Assembly: GCA_963708795.1 (NCBI GenBank)
Contig: CAVPUH010000006.1
Span: forward strand, 496,001 to 560,000
Source: DAIQRJ01 sp963708795
GTDB lineage: Bacteria > Actinomycetota > Actinomycetes > Propionibacteriales > DAIQRJ01
DNA length: 64,000 bases
Reading direction: 5' to 3'
Shown: positions 42,942-51,055 of the stretch, in pieces
Layout: every line of letters starts with the position of its first letter
Numbering within the stretch: the first letter of the stretch is position 1
Notes under the pieces: model-generated
The model's input: only the letters and a program-made list of their open reading frames with translations
The model's database searches: none
Told to the model about the DNA's origin: nothing
Position numbers and translations under genes: made by a program

Positions 42942-43754
42942 TCAGGCCTTGTCGGCCGGCGGTGCGGTGCTCGCGCCGGCGTCCATGGCCGGGGCGATCG
43001 GCGTGGCGGCGGGCGGTTCGTCGGCCGCGTCGATCGCCTTCGGGGCCTCGCTGCCGCCGCCGAGCTGAGCCTTCATCGAGGCGAGCTCGGATTCGACGTC
43101 GGCACCCGAGGCGAGGCGATCGAGCTCGAGCGTGATGTCGTCCTTGCTCGTGCCGGTGACGTCGTCGAGAGCGCCGGACGCGAGCAGTTCGTCGAGGGCC
43201 GACGAGCGCGCCTGCAGCTCCGCGGTCTTGTCCTCGGCGCGCTGGACGGCCATGCCGACGTCCGACATCTCGTCGGAGATGCCCGAGAAGGCCTCGCCGA
43301 TCCGCGTCTGGGCCTCGGCCGCGGTGTACGTCGCCTTGATCGTCTCCTTGCGGGTCCGGAACGACTCGACCTTCGCCTGCAGCCGCTGGGACGCCAGGGT
43401 CAGCTTCTCCTCTTCCCCCTGGAGGGCAGCGTGCTGAGTCGTCAGGTCGGCGATCTGACCGTCGATACCGGAGCGCCGGGTGAGCGCCTCACGAGCGAGG
43501 TCTTCCCGGCCCATCGACAAGGCCTTCTGGGCCTGGTCGCGCAGCTTCGTCGACTGGCCCTGGAGCTGGTTCAGCTGCAGTTCGAGCCGTTTGCGGCTGG
43601 TCGCGACGTCGGCGACACCGCGACGGACCTTGCTCAGCATCTCGAGCTGCTTCTGGTAGGAGTAGTCGAGCGTCTCCCGTGGGTCCTCCGCGTTGTCCAT
43701 CACCTTGTTGGCCTTGGAACGGAAGATGGTCGCAAAGCGGTTGAAGATGCCCAT
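42942..43754 (-). CDS. pspA: Phage shock protein A (PspA/IM30)
   Basis: 270-aa membrane-stress effector of the ESCRT-III-like PspA/Vipp1 family. It starts MGIFNRFATIFRSKANKVMDNAEDP (amphipathic helix 0) and continues as long coiled coil to ~residue 220. The C-terminal tail is Ala/Pro-rich. GGAGG lies upstream of ATG 43754. The 290-bp gap before DUF3043 holds no gene but likely the promoters of both; a GGCGGCCGCC inverted repeat overlaps the leader. Confidence 0.93.
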   Translation of the reverse strand: MGIFNRFATIFRSKANKVMDNAEDPRETLDYSYQKQLEMLSKVRRGVADVATSRKRLELQLNQLQGQSTKLRDQAQKALSMGREDLAREALTRRSGIDGQIADLTTQHAALQGEEEKLTLASQRLQAKVESFRTRKETIKATYTAAEAQTRIGEAFSGISDEMSDVGMAVQRAEDKTAELQARSSALDELLASGALDDVTGTSKDDITLELDRLASGADVESELASMKAQLGGGSEAPKAIDAADEPPAATPIAPAMDAGASTAPPADKA

Positions 43755-44032
43755 CGAGGCGGCCGCCTCCTTCGTGTCTACTGTGGCTGGTGCCAGTCGG
43801 GGACTGGATGTCGTGTGCGATCGGGTGTTGCCGAGATCGGGTCCTGCCGAAGAAACTGGCCCTCCTGGCTGCCGTGCTGCGTGCACACCGAGCCTACGAC
43901 CTGTGACCTACCCTACGGCGTCGGGACAGCAGCGCGGCAGGCCTGCGGCAGCGCGACCTGCGAACGGGGACACGCGAACCCGGAGCCGACGGAATCGGAT
44001 CCGCCGATTCTCCCGGAGACGGCGCCGGTGCG

Positions 44033-44038
44033 TACTCT
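44033..44038 (+). promoter_or_regulatory. -10 element TACTCT, leaderless start
   Basis: TACTCT lies 6 nt before the GTG at 44045 of the DUF3043 gene. Confidence 0.6.
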
Positions 44039-44044
44039 GACCGC

Positions 44045-44665
44045 GTGATCTTCGGACGGAAATCCAGCGACGCCGCGACGACCGCCGAGCCGGCCGCGCC
44101 GGCCGAGCCCGCAGCGCCGACGCGCGGCTACACGCCGCCGAAGGCGAAGCCCACCCCGAAGCGTTCGGAGTCCGAAGCGGCGCGCAAGACGCGGGTGTCC
44201 GCGCCGGCCGACCGCAAGTCCGCCGCCAAGGAGCAGCGGGAACAGCGCCGGATCGAGGGCATGAAGACACGGGAGGCCATGGCGACCGGCGACGACCGCT
44301 ACCTGCCGGCCCGCGACAAGGGTCCGGTGCGCAAGGCCGTCCGCAACTACGTCGACTCGCGACTGATGTTCGCCGAACTCCTGATGCCGATCATGATCGT
44401 GATGCTGCTGGCGCTGCTGCTCGGCGTCCCCGGGGTCCAGCAGTTCGTCACGCTGGCCTGGGTCCTGATGATCACGCTCGTCATGATCGATCTGCTGCTG
44501 CTGTGGTGGCGCCTGCGTCGGATGCTCGCACGTGAGTTCCCCGGTATCGGCACGAAGGGCGCGACCACCTACGGGCTCCTGCGCGCGACTCAGCTGCGGG
44601 TCATGCGGATGCCCAAGCCGCAGGTGCGCATCGGCGGCGCTCCGAAGGCCGCCAAGCCGAAGTAG
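44045..44665 (+). CDS. DUF3043 membrane protein
   Basis: 206-aa actinobacterial protein of unknown function (Rv2206-like). It has an Ala/Pro-rich and then strongly basic N-terminal half (KAKPTPKRSESEAARKTRV...KEQREQRRIEGMKTREAMATGDDRYLPARDKGPVRKAVRNYVDSR in outline), two transmembrane helices (AELLMPIMIVMLLALLLGV and FVTLAWVLMITLVMIDLLLL), and a cytoplasmic tail ending in Lys-Pro repeats. GTG at 44045 is set by the leaderless promoter and family start. Confidence 0.85.
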   Translation: MIFGRKSSDAATTAEPAAPAEPAAPTRGYTPPKAKPTPKRSESEAARKTRVSAPADRKSAAKEQREQRRIEGMKTREAMATGDDRYLPARDKGPVRKAVRNYVDSRLMFAELLMPIMIVMLLALLLGVPGVQQFVTLAWVLMITLVMIDLLLLWWRLRRMLAREFPGIGTKGATTYGLLRATQLRVMRMPKPQVRIGGAPKAAKPK

Positions 44666-44714
44666 GCCGGCGACACCGACCATACGAACCACACCGGGTC
44701 GACCTCCGGGACGC

Positions 44715-44972
44715 TCAGGACGCCTCGAGGCTCATCGGCCCGTACACGAGCCGGCCGTCCTCGTAGAGGCTGACCGACCTGACGCCACCTTCCGCCAGCT
44801 CCCGCCACACCTGCCCGAGCCACGACTCCGCGTCGGCCTGACTCCCGAAACCCGCCGCCGGCGCACCGTGGGCCGGCACTCCCTCGGCCCCGTCCTGCGG
44901 CTCAGCTGGCCCGGCCGACCCAGCTGACCCAGTCCCCGGCTCCGGGGCCGACATCTCCCACGTCCACGCCAT
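44715..44972 (-). CDS. Small conserved actinobacterial protein (85 aa)
   Basis: Starts MAWTWEM; the conserved end is SQADAESWLGQVWRELAEGGVRSVSLYEDGRLVYGPMSL, preceded by a variable Gly/Pro/Ala stretch. I recognise the pattern from short actinobacterial proteins of unknown function. Start at ATG 44972 is supported by TAGGGT 6 nt upstream. It diverges from the cobalamin riboswitch and ECF operon. Confidence 0.8.
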   Translation of the reverse strand: MAWTWEMSAPEPGTGSAGSAGPAEPQDGAEGVPAHGAPAAGFGSQADAESWLGQVWRELAEGGVRSVSLYEDGRLVYGPMSLEAS

Positions 44973-44978
44973 GCCCGG

Positions 44979-44984
44979 ACCCTA
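44979..44984 (-). promoter_or_regulatory. -10 element TAGGGT, leaderless start
   Basis: On the minus strand TAGGGT lies 6 nt before the ATG at 44972. Confidence 0.55.
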
Positions 44985-45060
44985 GTCAGGAGCTCCGACG
45001 ATCGGCCGACCGGCAGCGTGCCGACGGCCGCGGCTGCGACTTCGACGTCCGCGGCTGGAC

Positions 45061-45215
45061 GTGTCAGCGTTCGACCCGTACCACGCCGACGGGCAGGGGA
45101 AGCCGGTGCGATTCCGGCGCTGACCCGCAACCGTGAGGCCGCCGACACGACGATCCGGGCACCGGTTCTCGAGTACGGCGGCACGAGCCGGAGCACCGGT
45201 CCGTCGGTGACGCTC
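45061..45215 (+). ncRNA. Cobalamin (B12) riboswitch
   Basis: The core GGGGAAGCCGGTGCGATTCC continues as GGCGCTGACCCGCAACCGT (45097-45135), the consensus of the B12 aptamer. The B12-box-like AGCCGGAGCACCGGTCC follows at about 45186. It precedes the SCO2322-family gene by ~100 bases and should repress the ECF operon when adenosyl- or other cobalamin is plentiful. Ends are approximate. Confidence 0.93.
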
Positions 45216-45320
45216 CCCCACCCCTGTCGCGGATTGCAGGCCGGAGCCCGGTCTGCGGTCGTCTCTGCGGCGATCTCCGATCAGGTCGCCGTGCGCTGCC
45301 CCGACCGTCGAAAGGTCTCC

Positions 45321-46085
45321 ATGGCCAGCGCGCGCCCCGCACGTCTCGTCCTCTTCCTCGTCACGGCTCTGCTCACCGCGGCGGCCGTCACCGTGCTCGT
45401 CGGTGGCCCGGCCAACGCGGCCGCCTACCGCTACTGGGGCTACTTCCACGGCGACGCCAAGGGTGCCTGGGCATTCGCGAGCACCGGCGGCGACGGGTAC
45501 AAGCCGGCCGACGGAGCGGTGGAGGGCTGGCGCTACGCCGTCGCCGACGAGACCGCTGCCCGCTACCCGCGCGCCAAGGCGGACTTCGGCGTCGTGTGCG
45601 ACGGCACGCCGGCCCAGGACGGGAAGAAGCGTGTCGCCGTCTACCTCGACTCCGGCGTCGCGGCCGAGGCGCCGGCAGGATCGACGCCGCCCGCTCCCGA
45701 AGCCGCCTGCGTCGTGCTCGCGAAGTCGGCCACCGGAGCGGATGCGTTGGCCGCGGCCGACTCGGTCCGAGCTCAGAAGGGCCTGGTCTGCGGGATCGGC
45801 GGCTACCCGGCGAGTGGATGCGGCGGCGAGGTGAAGAAGCCACCGGCCGTGCCAAGCCCCGAACCCAAGGTCGCCTTCGCGATCGCCGGCGCGACACCGA
45901 CGCCGACGCCGACGCGGCGCCCAGCGCCACCCCGACGGCGACGCCGAGCTCGAACACGGCCACGTCCGACGTCCGACTCGTCCGACACCGGCTCGAACAC
46001 CGTGACCTACGTCCTCATCGCCGTGGTCGTCGCGCTCGTACTGGCCGGCGGCGGATTCCTGCTCGCGCGCCGGAACCGCAGCTGA
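45321..46085 (+). CDS. SCO2322-family surface protein of B12 uptake operon
   Basis: 254 aa. Signal peptide (LVLFLVTALLTAAAVTVLVGGPANA) then an external domain starting AAYRYWGYFHGDAKGAWAFAS, with the conserved Cys residues FGVVCDGTP, EAACVVLA and GLVCGIGGYPASGCGG. A low-complexity stalk and a C-terminal helix (VTYVLIAVVVALVLAGGGFLLA) with basic tail anchor it outside the cell. It matches Streptomyces SCO2322, which also lies with an ECF transporter. Riboswitch control suggests it captures or presents a corrinoid. The stalk (45905-45970) reads RRPAPPRRRRRART in this frame but AAPSATPTATPSS in the adjacent one, suggesting a compensated frameshift. Confidence 0.85.
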   Translation: MASARPARLVLFLVTALLTAAAVTVLVGGPANAAAYRYWGYFHGDAKGAWAFASTGGDGYKPADGAVEGWRYAVADETAARYPRAKADFGVVCDGTPAQDGKKRVAVYLDSGVAAEAPAGSTPPAPEAACVVLAKSATGADALAAADSVRAQKGLVCGIGGYPASGCGGEVKKPPAVPSPEPKVAFAIAGATPTPTPTRRPAPPRRRRRARTRPRPTSDSSDTGSNTVTYVLIAVVVALVLAGGGFLLARRNRS

Positions 46086-47242
46086 GCACCGTCCGGCCGG
46101 CCTCGATCCACCCCGTCGTCGCGTGGACATGGGCGGCCGGCGTGGCGATCGCCGCCTCGCGGACCTCGAACCCGGTGCTGCACGTGCTGCTGCTGGTCGC
46201 GCTGACCGCCACCGTCGCGTTGGCCCGCCGATACGGAAACGTCTCGGCGGCCACCCGGACGCTCTTCGTGGCCTTCCTGCGGATCGGGGTGGCCACCGTC
46301 GCCATCCGGATCGCGTTCGGGCTGGTCTTCGGTGAGGCGACCAGCGCCGGGCGGGTGATGTTCACCGTGCCGACGATTCCGCTGCCGCAGTGGACGGCCG
46401 GCGTCGCCATCGGCGGTCCGGTCACCACCGGTGGGCTCGTTGCCGCGCTCTGCGCGGGGCTGTGGTTGACGACGCTCCTCGCCACCGCGGCCGCCGCCAA
46501 CATGCTCGCCGACCCGCGGGAACTGCTCCGCAGCGTGCCCGCCGCCTTGTACGAGGTGGGCGTGAGCATCGTCGTGGCACTCACGTTCGCACCCCAGCTG
46601 ATCGCCGATGTACGCCGGGTCCGGGTGGCGCGACGACTACGCGGTCAGCGCGACGTCGGGGTGCGTGCGTTGGGCCGAACCGTGATCCCGGTCCTCGAGG
46701 GTGGCCTCGAGCAGGCACTCGCACTCGCCGCGTCGATGGACTCACGCGGCTACGGCCGACGCGGCACCCAGAGCGCGGCCGTCCGCCTGGTCGTCGCGGT
46801 GGCGATGCTGGCGTCGCTGGGTCTCCTCGGCTTCGGCCTGCTCGGACTGCTCGGTCTCGGTGCCACGCTGGGCCTGATCTGCCTCGGAGCCGGGATGATC
46901 GCGGCCGCCGTCGGTCTGGGGGTGGCCGGCCGGCGCGCCACCCGCACCCGCTTCCGGGTCGTCCCGTGGGGGCTCGGCGAGTCCGTCGTCCTGCTCACGA
47001 CCGCCGTCCTCGTCGCGGTCGACGTCGCCGCGGCATCCGACGGCGCGGCGGGCATGCTGGTCGACGTGACCGATCCGGGCACGTGGTGGCCGCCGGCAGC
47101 ACCGGTCTGGGCGACGTTGCTCGTGCTGGCTCCGGCGGGGGTCCTCTGGGCGCGCTCGCGACGGCCGCAGGCCTTGTCCGCGGGTGCGCCGCGCACAGCC
47201 GGGTCCTCGGTTGCGGGCACGAGCGTCAGCGGCCTCCGGTGA
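46082..47242 (+). CDS. ECF transporter T component (CbiQ-like)
   Basis: Membrane scaffold linking ATPases to the substrate subunit. Multiple helices at the N-terminal part, then the two coupling motifs in VRRVRVARRLRGQR and ALAASMDSRGYGRRGTQ (Ala-Arg-Gly-type signatures), and further C-terminal helices. Homology begins at STVRPASIHPVVAWTW, whose first codon in frame is CTG 46082, overlapping the previous TGA as CTGA. The first standard start (GTG 46142) would remove most of helix 1. Hence a rare CTG start or a lost GTG is suspected. It overlaps the ATPase gene by 4 bases. Confidence 0.85.
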   Translation: MSTVRPASIHPVVAWTWAAGVAIAASRTSNPVLHVLLLVALTATVALARRYGNVSAATRTLFVAFLRIGVATVAIRIAFGLVFGEATSAGRVMFTVPTIPLPQWTAGVAIGGPVTTGGLVAALCAGLWLTTLLATAAAANMLADPRELLRSVPAALYEVGVSIVVALTFAPQLIADVRRVRVARRLRGQRDVGVRALGRTVIPVLEGGLEQALALAASMDSRGYGRRGTQSAAVRLVVAVAMLASLGLLGFGLLGLLGLGATLGLICLGAGMIAAAVGLGVAGRRATRTRFRVVPWGLGESVVLLTTAVLVAVDVAAASDGAAGMLVDVTDPGTWWPPAAPVWATLLVLAPAGVLWARSRRPQALSAGAPRTAGSSVAGTSVSGLR

Positions 47243-48930
47243 TCCGGTTCGACGACGTCTCGTTCGCGTACGCCGATTCGGCCGTGCCGACGCTCGCGGG
47301 CGTCGATCTGCACGTCGACGAGGGCGAGTTCTGCCTGGTGGTCGGGGCGACCGGCGCAGGCAAGAGCACGCTCCTGCAGGCGGTCAACGGCCTGGTCCCC
47401 CACTTCACCGGCGGCACACTCGCCGGAACCGTCACTGTCGACGGCCGGGACACCCGAACGTCGGCACCCCGGGATCTTGCGGACACGGTGGGGTACGTGG
47501 GCCAGAACCCCGGCTCCACGTTCGTGACGACGGCGGTCGCTGACGAACTCGCCTACACGATGGAATCGCTCGGGCTGACCCGCCAGGCGATGCGCCGGCG
47601 CGTCGAGGACGTCCTCGACCTGCTCGGACTGGTCGACCTCCGCGACCGTGATCCCTCCGAGCTCTCCGGCGGTCAGCAACAGCGGGTGGCCATCGGTGCC
47701 GTACTGGCCGCGAACCCGGCCGCGCTGGTGCTCGACGAACCGACCTCGGCGCTGGACCCCCTCTCGGCCGAGGACGTGCTCGCCGCCCTCAACCGGCTGG
47801 TCGACGATCTCGGGATCACGGTGCTCGTCGCCGAACACCGGCTCGAACGCGTGCTCGGACATGCCGACACGATGATCTGGCTGCCGGGCGTGGCGACGCC
47901 ACCGGTGACCGGCAGCGTGAGCGAGGTCGCGGCCTCCTGCCCGTTGATGCCACCCGTCGTGGACCTCGGCCGGCGCTTCGACTGGGTGCCCCCGCCGTTG
48001 ACGGTCCGAGACGCCCGGGCACGCGCGGTCTCACTCCGAGCCGACCTGGCGGGCAGGACGCCGGAGCGGGTCGCCCGCACCCCTGGCCCGACGGTGGCCA
48101 GGACCCGCGCGCTCACCGTCGTGCGGGGCGACCGCCGATCGCCGGTGGTCGCGCTCGACGATGTCGATCTCGACCTGGTCGCCGGCACCGTCACCGCCGT
48201 GATGGGGCGCAACGGCTCCGGGAAGTCGACGTTGCTGAGCACGCTCGCCGGACTCCACGTGCCTGCCTCCGGTCAGGTGGAGCACACCTCGGCGGCGGCG
48301 GTCGACGTGGCGCGCGGCTCTCGCGGTCGCGGGCGGCGGTCGGGTCGAACCGGCCAGGGACCACACCTCTGGTCCCCGCAGGAGCTGGTGAGCCGGGTCG
48401 GGCTCGTCCCGCAGAATCCGGCCGACCTGCTCTACCTGCCGTCGGTGCGGGCCGAATGCGCGGCGGCCGACGCAGACACCGGCGCGCCGTCCGGCCGGTG
48501 CGTCGAGCTCCTCGACGAACTCACCGGCGGGCTGCCTCTCGATCGCCACCCACGGGACCTGTCCGAGGGTCAGCGGCTGGCCCTCACGCTGGCGGTCGTG
48601 CTCACGGCGGACCCTCCGCTGTTGCTGTGCGACGAACCCACGCGCGGCCTGGACTACCCGGCGAAGCATCGGCTGGCCCGGATCCTCGCCGCCCAGGCCG
48701 ACGCCGGCCGCGCGGTGGTCTGCGCCACCCACGACGTGGAGTTCGTCGCCCAGCTCGCCGACACGGTCGTGCTGCTCGCGAACGGTGCGGTCGTCGACAC
48801 CGGCCCCGCCGACGAGGTCCTCACGGCCTCCCCCACCTTCGCACCCCAGATGGCCAAGGTGTTCCGCCCGGCACCCGTGCTCACCGTGGACGATGTCGTG
48901 CGTGCCCTGGGCTCACGGGGATCGTCGTGA
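47239..48930 (+). CDS. ECF transporter fused A1-A2 ATPase
   Basis: 563-aa double ABC ATPase. Domain 1: Walker A VVGATGAGKSTLL, Q-loop YVGQNPGST, signature ELSGGQQQRVAIG, Walker B ALVLDEPTSALDP. Domain 2 (from ~residue 285): Walker A MGRNGSGKSTLL, Q-loop LVPQNPADLLY, signature DLSEGQRLALTLA, Walker B PLLLCDEPTRGLDYP, H-loop ATHDVEFV. The fusion is usual in actinobacterial ECF systems. GTG 47239 overlaps the T component; the stop overlaps the S component. Confidence 0.93.
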   Translation: MIRFDDVSFAYADSAVPTLAGVDLHVDEGEFCLVVGATGAGKSTLLQAVNGLVPHFTGGTLAGTVTVDGRDTRTSAPRDLADTVGYVGQNPGSTFVTTAVADELAYTMESLGLTRQAMRRRVEDVLDLLGLVDLRDRDPSELSGGQQQRVAIGAVLAANPAALVLDEPTSALDPLSAEDVLAALNRLVDDLGITVLVAEHRLERVLGHADTMIWLPGVATPPVTGSVSEVAASCPLMPPVVDLGRRFDWVPPPLTVRDARARAVSLRADLAGRTPERVARTPGPTVARTRALTVVRGDRRSPVVALDDVDLDLVAGTVTAVMGRNGSGKSTLLSTLAGLHVPASGQVEHTSAAAVDVARGSRGRGRRSGRTGQGPHLWSPQELVSRVGLVPQNPADLLYLPSVRAECAAADADTGAPSGRCVELLDELTGGLPLDRHPRDLSEGQRLALTLAVVLTADPPLLLCDEPTRGLDYPAKHRLARILAAQADAGRAVVCATHDVEFVAQLADTVVLLANGAVVDTGPADEVLTASPTFAPQMAKVFRPAPVLTVDDVVRALGSRGSS

Positions 48931-49871
48931 CGGCGGGCGCGCCCACCCCGGCCCCGCCACCGCCGCCACCAGTGCCACCGGCGAGGTCGGAGGCCATGGC
49001 CGGCCTCCGCAGCCCGCGCCGGATCGCGATCCTCGCACTCACGTTCGCCCTGACGATCGTCGGCTTCGGCTGGCCGTTCTTCGTGGCGCGGCACGCCCAG
49101 CTCGCCGGTGACGCGTTCGCCCCGTTCGTCGTCGGGGCGTTGCTCGCCGTCGTCGTGGCGGTGGTCGTGGCCGAGCTCGGCGAGGGCGGGATGGACGCGC
49201 GCAGCGTGGCGATGCTCGGCTTGCTGGCCGGACTCGGGATCGGCCTGCGCGCACTCGGCCCGGCGACCGCGGGCATCGAACCGACGTTCGTGCTCGTCAT
49301 CCTCGCGGCGCGGGTGTTCGGACCGGGGTTCGGTTTCACCTACGGCAGCGTCGTCATCGCGGCCAGCGCCGTCCTGACCGCAGGCGTCGGCCCGTGGCTG
49401 CCGTTCCAGATGCTCGCCACGGCCTGGCTGGGCCTGGCGTTCGGCCTGGTCCCACGCCGGCCGGTACGGACCGAGACGGCCAGGCGGCGGCGTGACCGGG
49501 CGGAGCCGCGCTGGCTCGCGCTCGCGAGCCTGCCCGCGGCACTGCTGTACGGCGCGATGCTCAACCTGTCGTTCTGGCCGCTGAGCACCGCACTCGCGCC
49601 GGGGGTCTCCTACGTGCCCGGGGCCGGCGCCGCCGCGAACCTCGGTCGGTACGCCGTCTTCTACGTGACCACGTCACTCGGCTGGGACCTCGCGCGCGGG
49701 CTGTTCACCGTGCTGATCCTGCTGTGGGTCGGCCGGCCCATCCTGACCACGCTGCGGCGGGCTGCGCGACGCGCCCGTTTCCTCGAGGCCGCCGATGTGA
49801 ACCGGACGGCGATCCGTCGACGGACCTGTCGGCTCAGTCGTCGACGTCGGTGGTCACGAACGGCGGCCTGA
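48927..49871 (+). CDS. ECF transporter S (substrate-binding) component
   Basis: 314-aa membrane substrate subunit, probably for cobalamin or a precursor given the riboswitch. A Pro-rich N terminus is followed by six to seven helices (RIAILALTFALTIVGFGWPF, FVVGALLAVVVAVVVAE, AMLGLLAGLGIGLRALG and others) and PTFVLVILAARVFGPGFGF. The C-terminal ~20 residues are Arg-rich and overlap the convergent gcvT by 38 bases; they may not belong to the ancestral protein. GTG start overlaps the ATPase stop. Confidence 0.87.
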   Translation: MTAGAPTPAPPPPPPVPPARSEAMAGLRSPRRIAILALTFALTIVGFGWPFFVARHAQLAGDAFAPFVVGALLAVVVAVVVAELGEGGMDARSVAMLGLLAGLGIGLRALGPATAGIEPTFVLVILAARVFGPGFGFTYGSVVIAASAVLTAGVGPWLPFQMLATAWLGLAFGLVPRRPVRTETARRRRDRAEPRWLALASLPAALLYGAMLNLSFWPLSTALAPGVSYVPGAGAAANLGRYAVFYVTTSLGWDLARGLFTVLILLWVGRPILTTLRRAARRARFLEAADVNRTAIRRRTCRLSRRRRWSRTAA

Positions 49872-50952
49872 CCACCTCGTAGGGCTCGCGTCGGCCACGC
49901 AGGTCGAGCTCGACCACGGTCCCGGGCGCCGTATGGGCGCGGTCGAGGAGCGCCAGCCCGATCCCGACGCCGGCAGTCGGCCCGAAGGTCCCCGAGGTGA
50001 CGACGCCGATCTGCTCGTCGCCGGCGTGCACGGTCATGCCAGGCCGCGGGATCCGGCGGCCGGTGTGCCGCAGCCCGACGAGCAGCCGCGCCGCTCCGGC
50101 CGCCTTCTCTGCGCGCAGGGGCTCGGCTCCCCAGAACGTGGGCTTCTTCCAGCCGACCGCCCAGCCGAGGCGGGCCTGGAGCGGGCTGATCGACGGCGAG
50201 ATGTCCTGGCCGTGCAGGGGATAGCCCATCTCCGTCCGCAGGGTGTCGCGCGCACCGAGCCCGGCGGCCCGGATCTGCCACGGTTCACCGGCCTCCATGA
50301 GCGTCTCCCACACGTCCAGCGCGTCGGCCACCGGGACGACGAGCTCGTACCCATGCTCGCCCGTGTACCCGGTGCGGCAGACGGTCAACTCGACCTCACC
50401 CCACCGGGCCCGGGTGAAGGCGAAGTAGGCCAGGTCGGTGGGCAGCGCCATCGCGGCGAGGGTGTCCGCGCTGTTCGGGCCCTGGACGGCGATCACCGCG
50501 TAGTCGCGGTGGACGTTCGCCACCTCCACGCCGGCCGGCGCCGCCTCGGCGAGCAGCCGCGCCACCTCGGCGGTGTTCGCCGCATTCGGGATCAGGAAGA
50601 GGTCGTCGTCGGCGAACCGGTAGACGATGAGGTCGTCCACGACGCCACCGTCGGCGGTGCAGCAGAGGGTGTACTGCGCCTGCCCGGCGCCGATCCGGCC
50701 GAGATCGTTGCTCAGGCACGAGTCGATCAGTGCGACGGCTCCCTCCCCCGTCACCCGCACCTTGCCGAGGTGGGACACGTCGAACACTCCGACTCCCGTG
50801 CGGACGGCCTGGTGTTCGGCCACCACGCCGCCGCCGGCGTACTCGAGCGGCATCGACCAGCCTGCGAAGTCGCCGAACTTGGCTCCCGCACCGGCATGCC
50901 AGTCGTGCAGCACCGATCGCAACGGGGTCGCTGAGGAGGTGGTGTCGCCCAT
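49834..50952 (-). CDS. gcvT: Glycine cleavage system T protein
   Basis: Aminomethyltransferase (372 aa) passing the methylene group of glycine to tetrahydrofolate. Marks: LHDWHAGAGAKFGDFAGWSMPLEY, VFDVSHLGKVRVTG, YTLCCTADGGVVDDLIVYR, VQGPNSADTL, RTGYTGEHGYEL and ARDTLRTEMGYPLHGQDI. Start is ATG 50952, leaderless with TAGGTT 7 nt upstream, so no glycine riboswitch is possible. gcvP and gcvH are absent here. Position matches Rv2211c. Confidence 0.95.
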   Translation of the reverse strand: MGDTTSSATPLRSVLHDWHAGAGAKFGDFAGWSMPLEYAGGGVVAEHQAVRTGVGVFDVSHLGKVRVTGEGAVALIDSCLSNDLGRIGAGQAQYTLCCTADGGVVDDLIVYRFADDDLFLIPNAANTAEVARLLAEAAPAGVEVANVHRDYAVIAVQGPNSADTLAAMALPTDLAYFAFTRARWGEVELTVCRTGYTGEHGYELVVPVADALDVWETLMEAGEPWQIRAAGLGARDTLRTEMGYPLHGQDISPSISPLQARLGWAVGWKKPTFWGAEPLRAEKAAGAARLLVGLRHTGRRIPRPGMTVHAGDEQIGVVTSGTFGPTAGVGIGLALLDRAHTAPGTVVELDLRGRREPYEVVRPPFVTTDVDD

Positions 50953-50959
50953 GGGCGGC

Positions 50960-50965
50960 AACCTA
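50960..50965 (-). promoter_or_regulatory. -10 element TAGGTT, leaderless start
   Basis: On the minus strand TAGGTT lies 7 nt before the ATG at 50952 of gcvT. Confidence 0.6.
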
Positions 50966-51055
50966 CCGTCGTCACCTGCCGGAACGGTCGGGCATGCTGA
51001 GCCTGCCCGCCCCATCGCCGAGACCAGCCGACCGAGCGACCCAGGAGTCATCGAC

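Noticed and set aside
43755..44044. A gene in the gap between pspA and DUF3043
   Set aside because: Only short open frames, no start with a ribosome site and no recognisable protein pattern.
50953..51055. Glycine riboswitch before gcvT
   Set aside because: The -10 lies 7 nt before the gcvT start, leaving no leader RNA.
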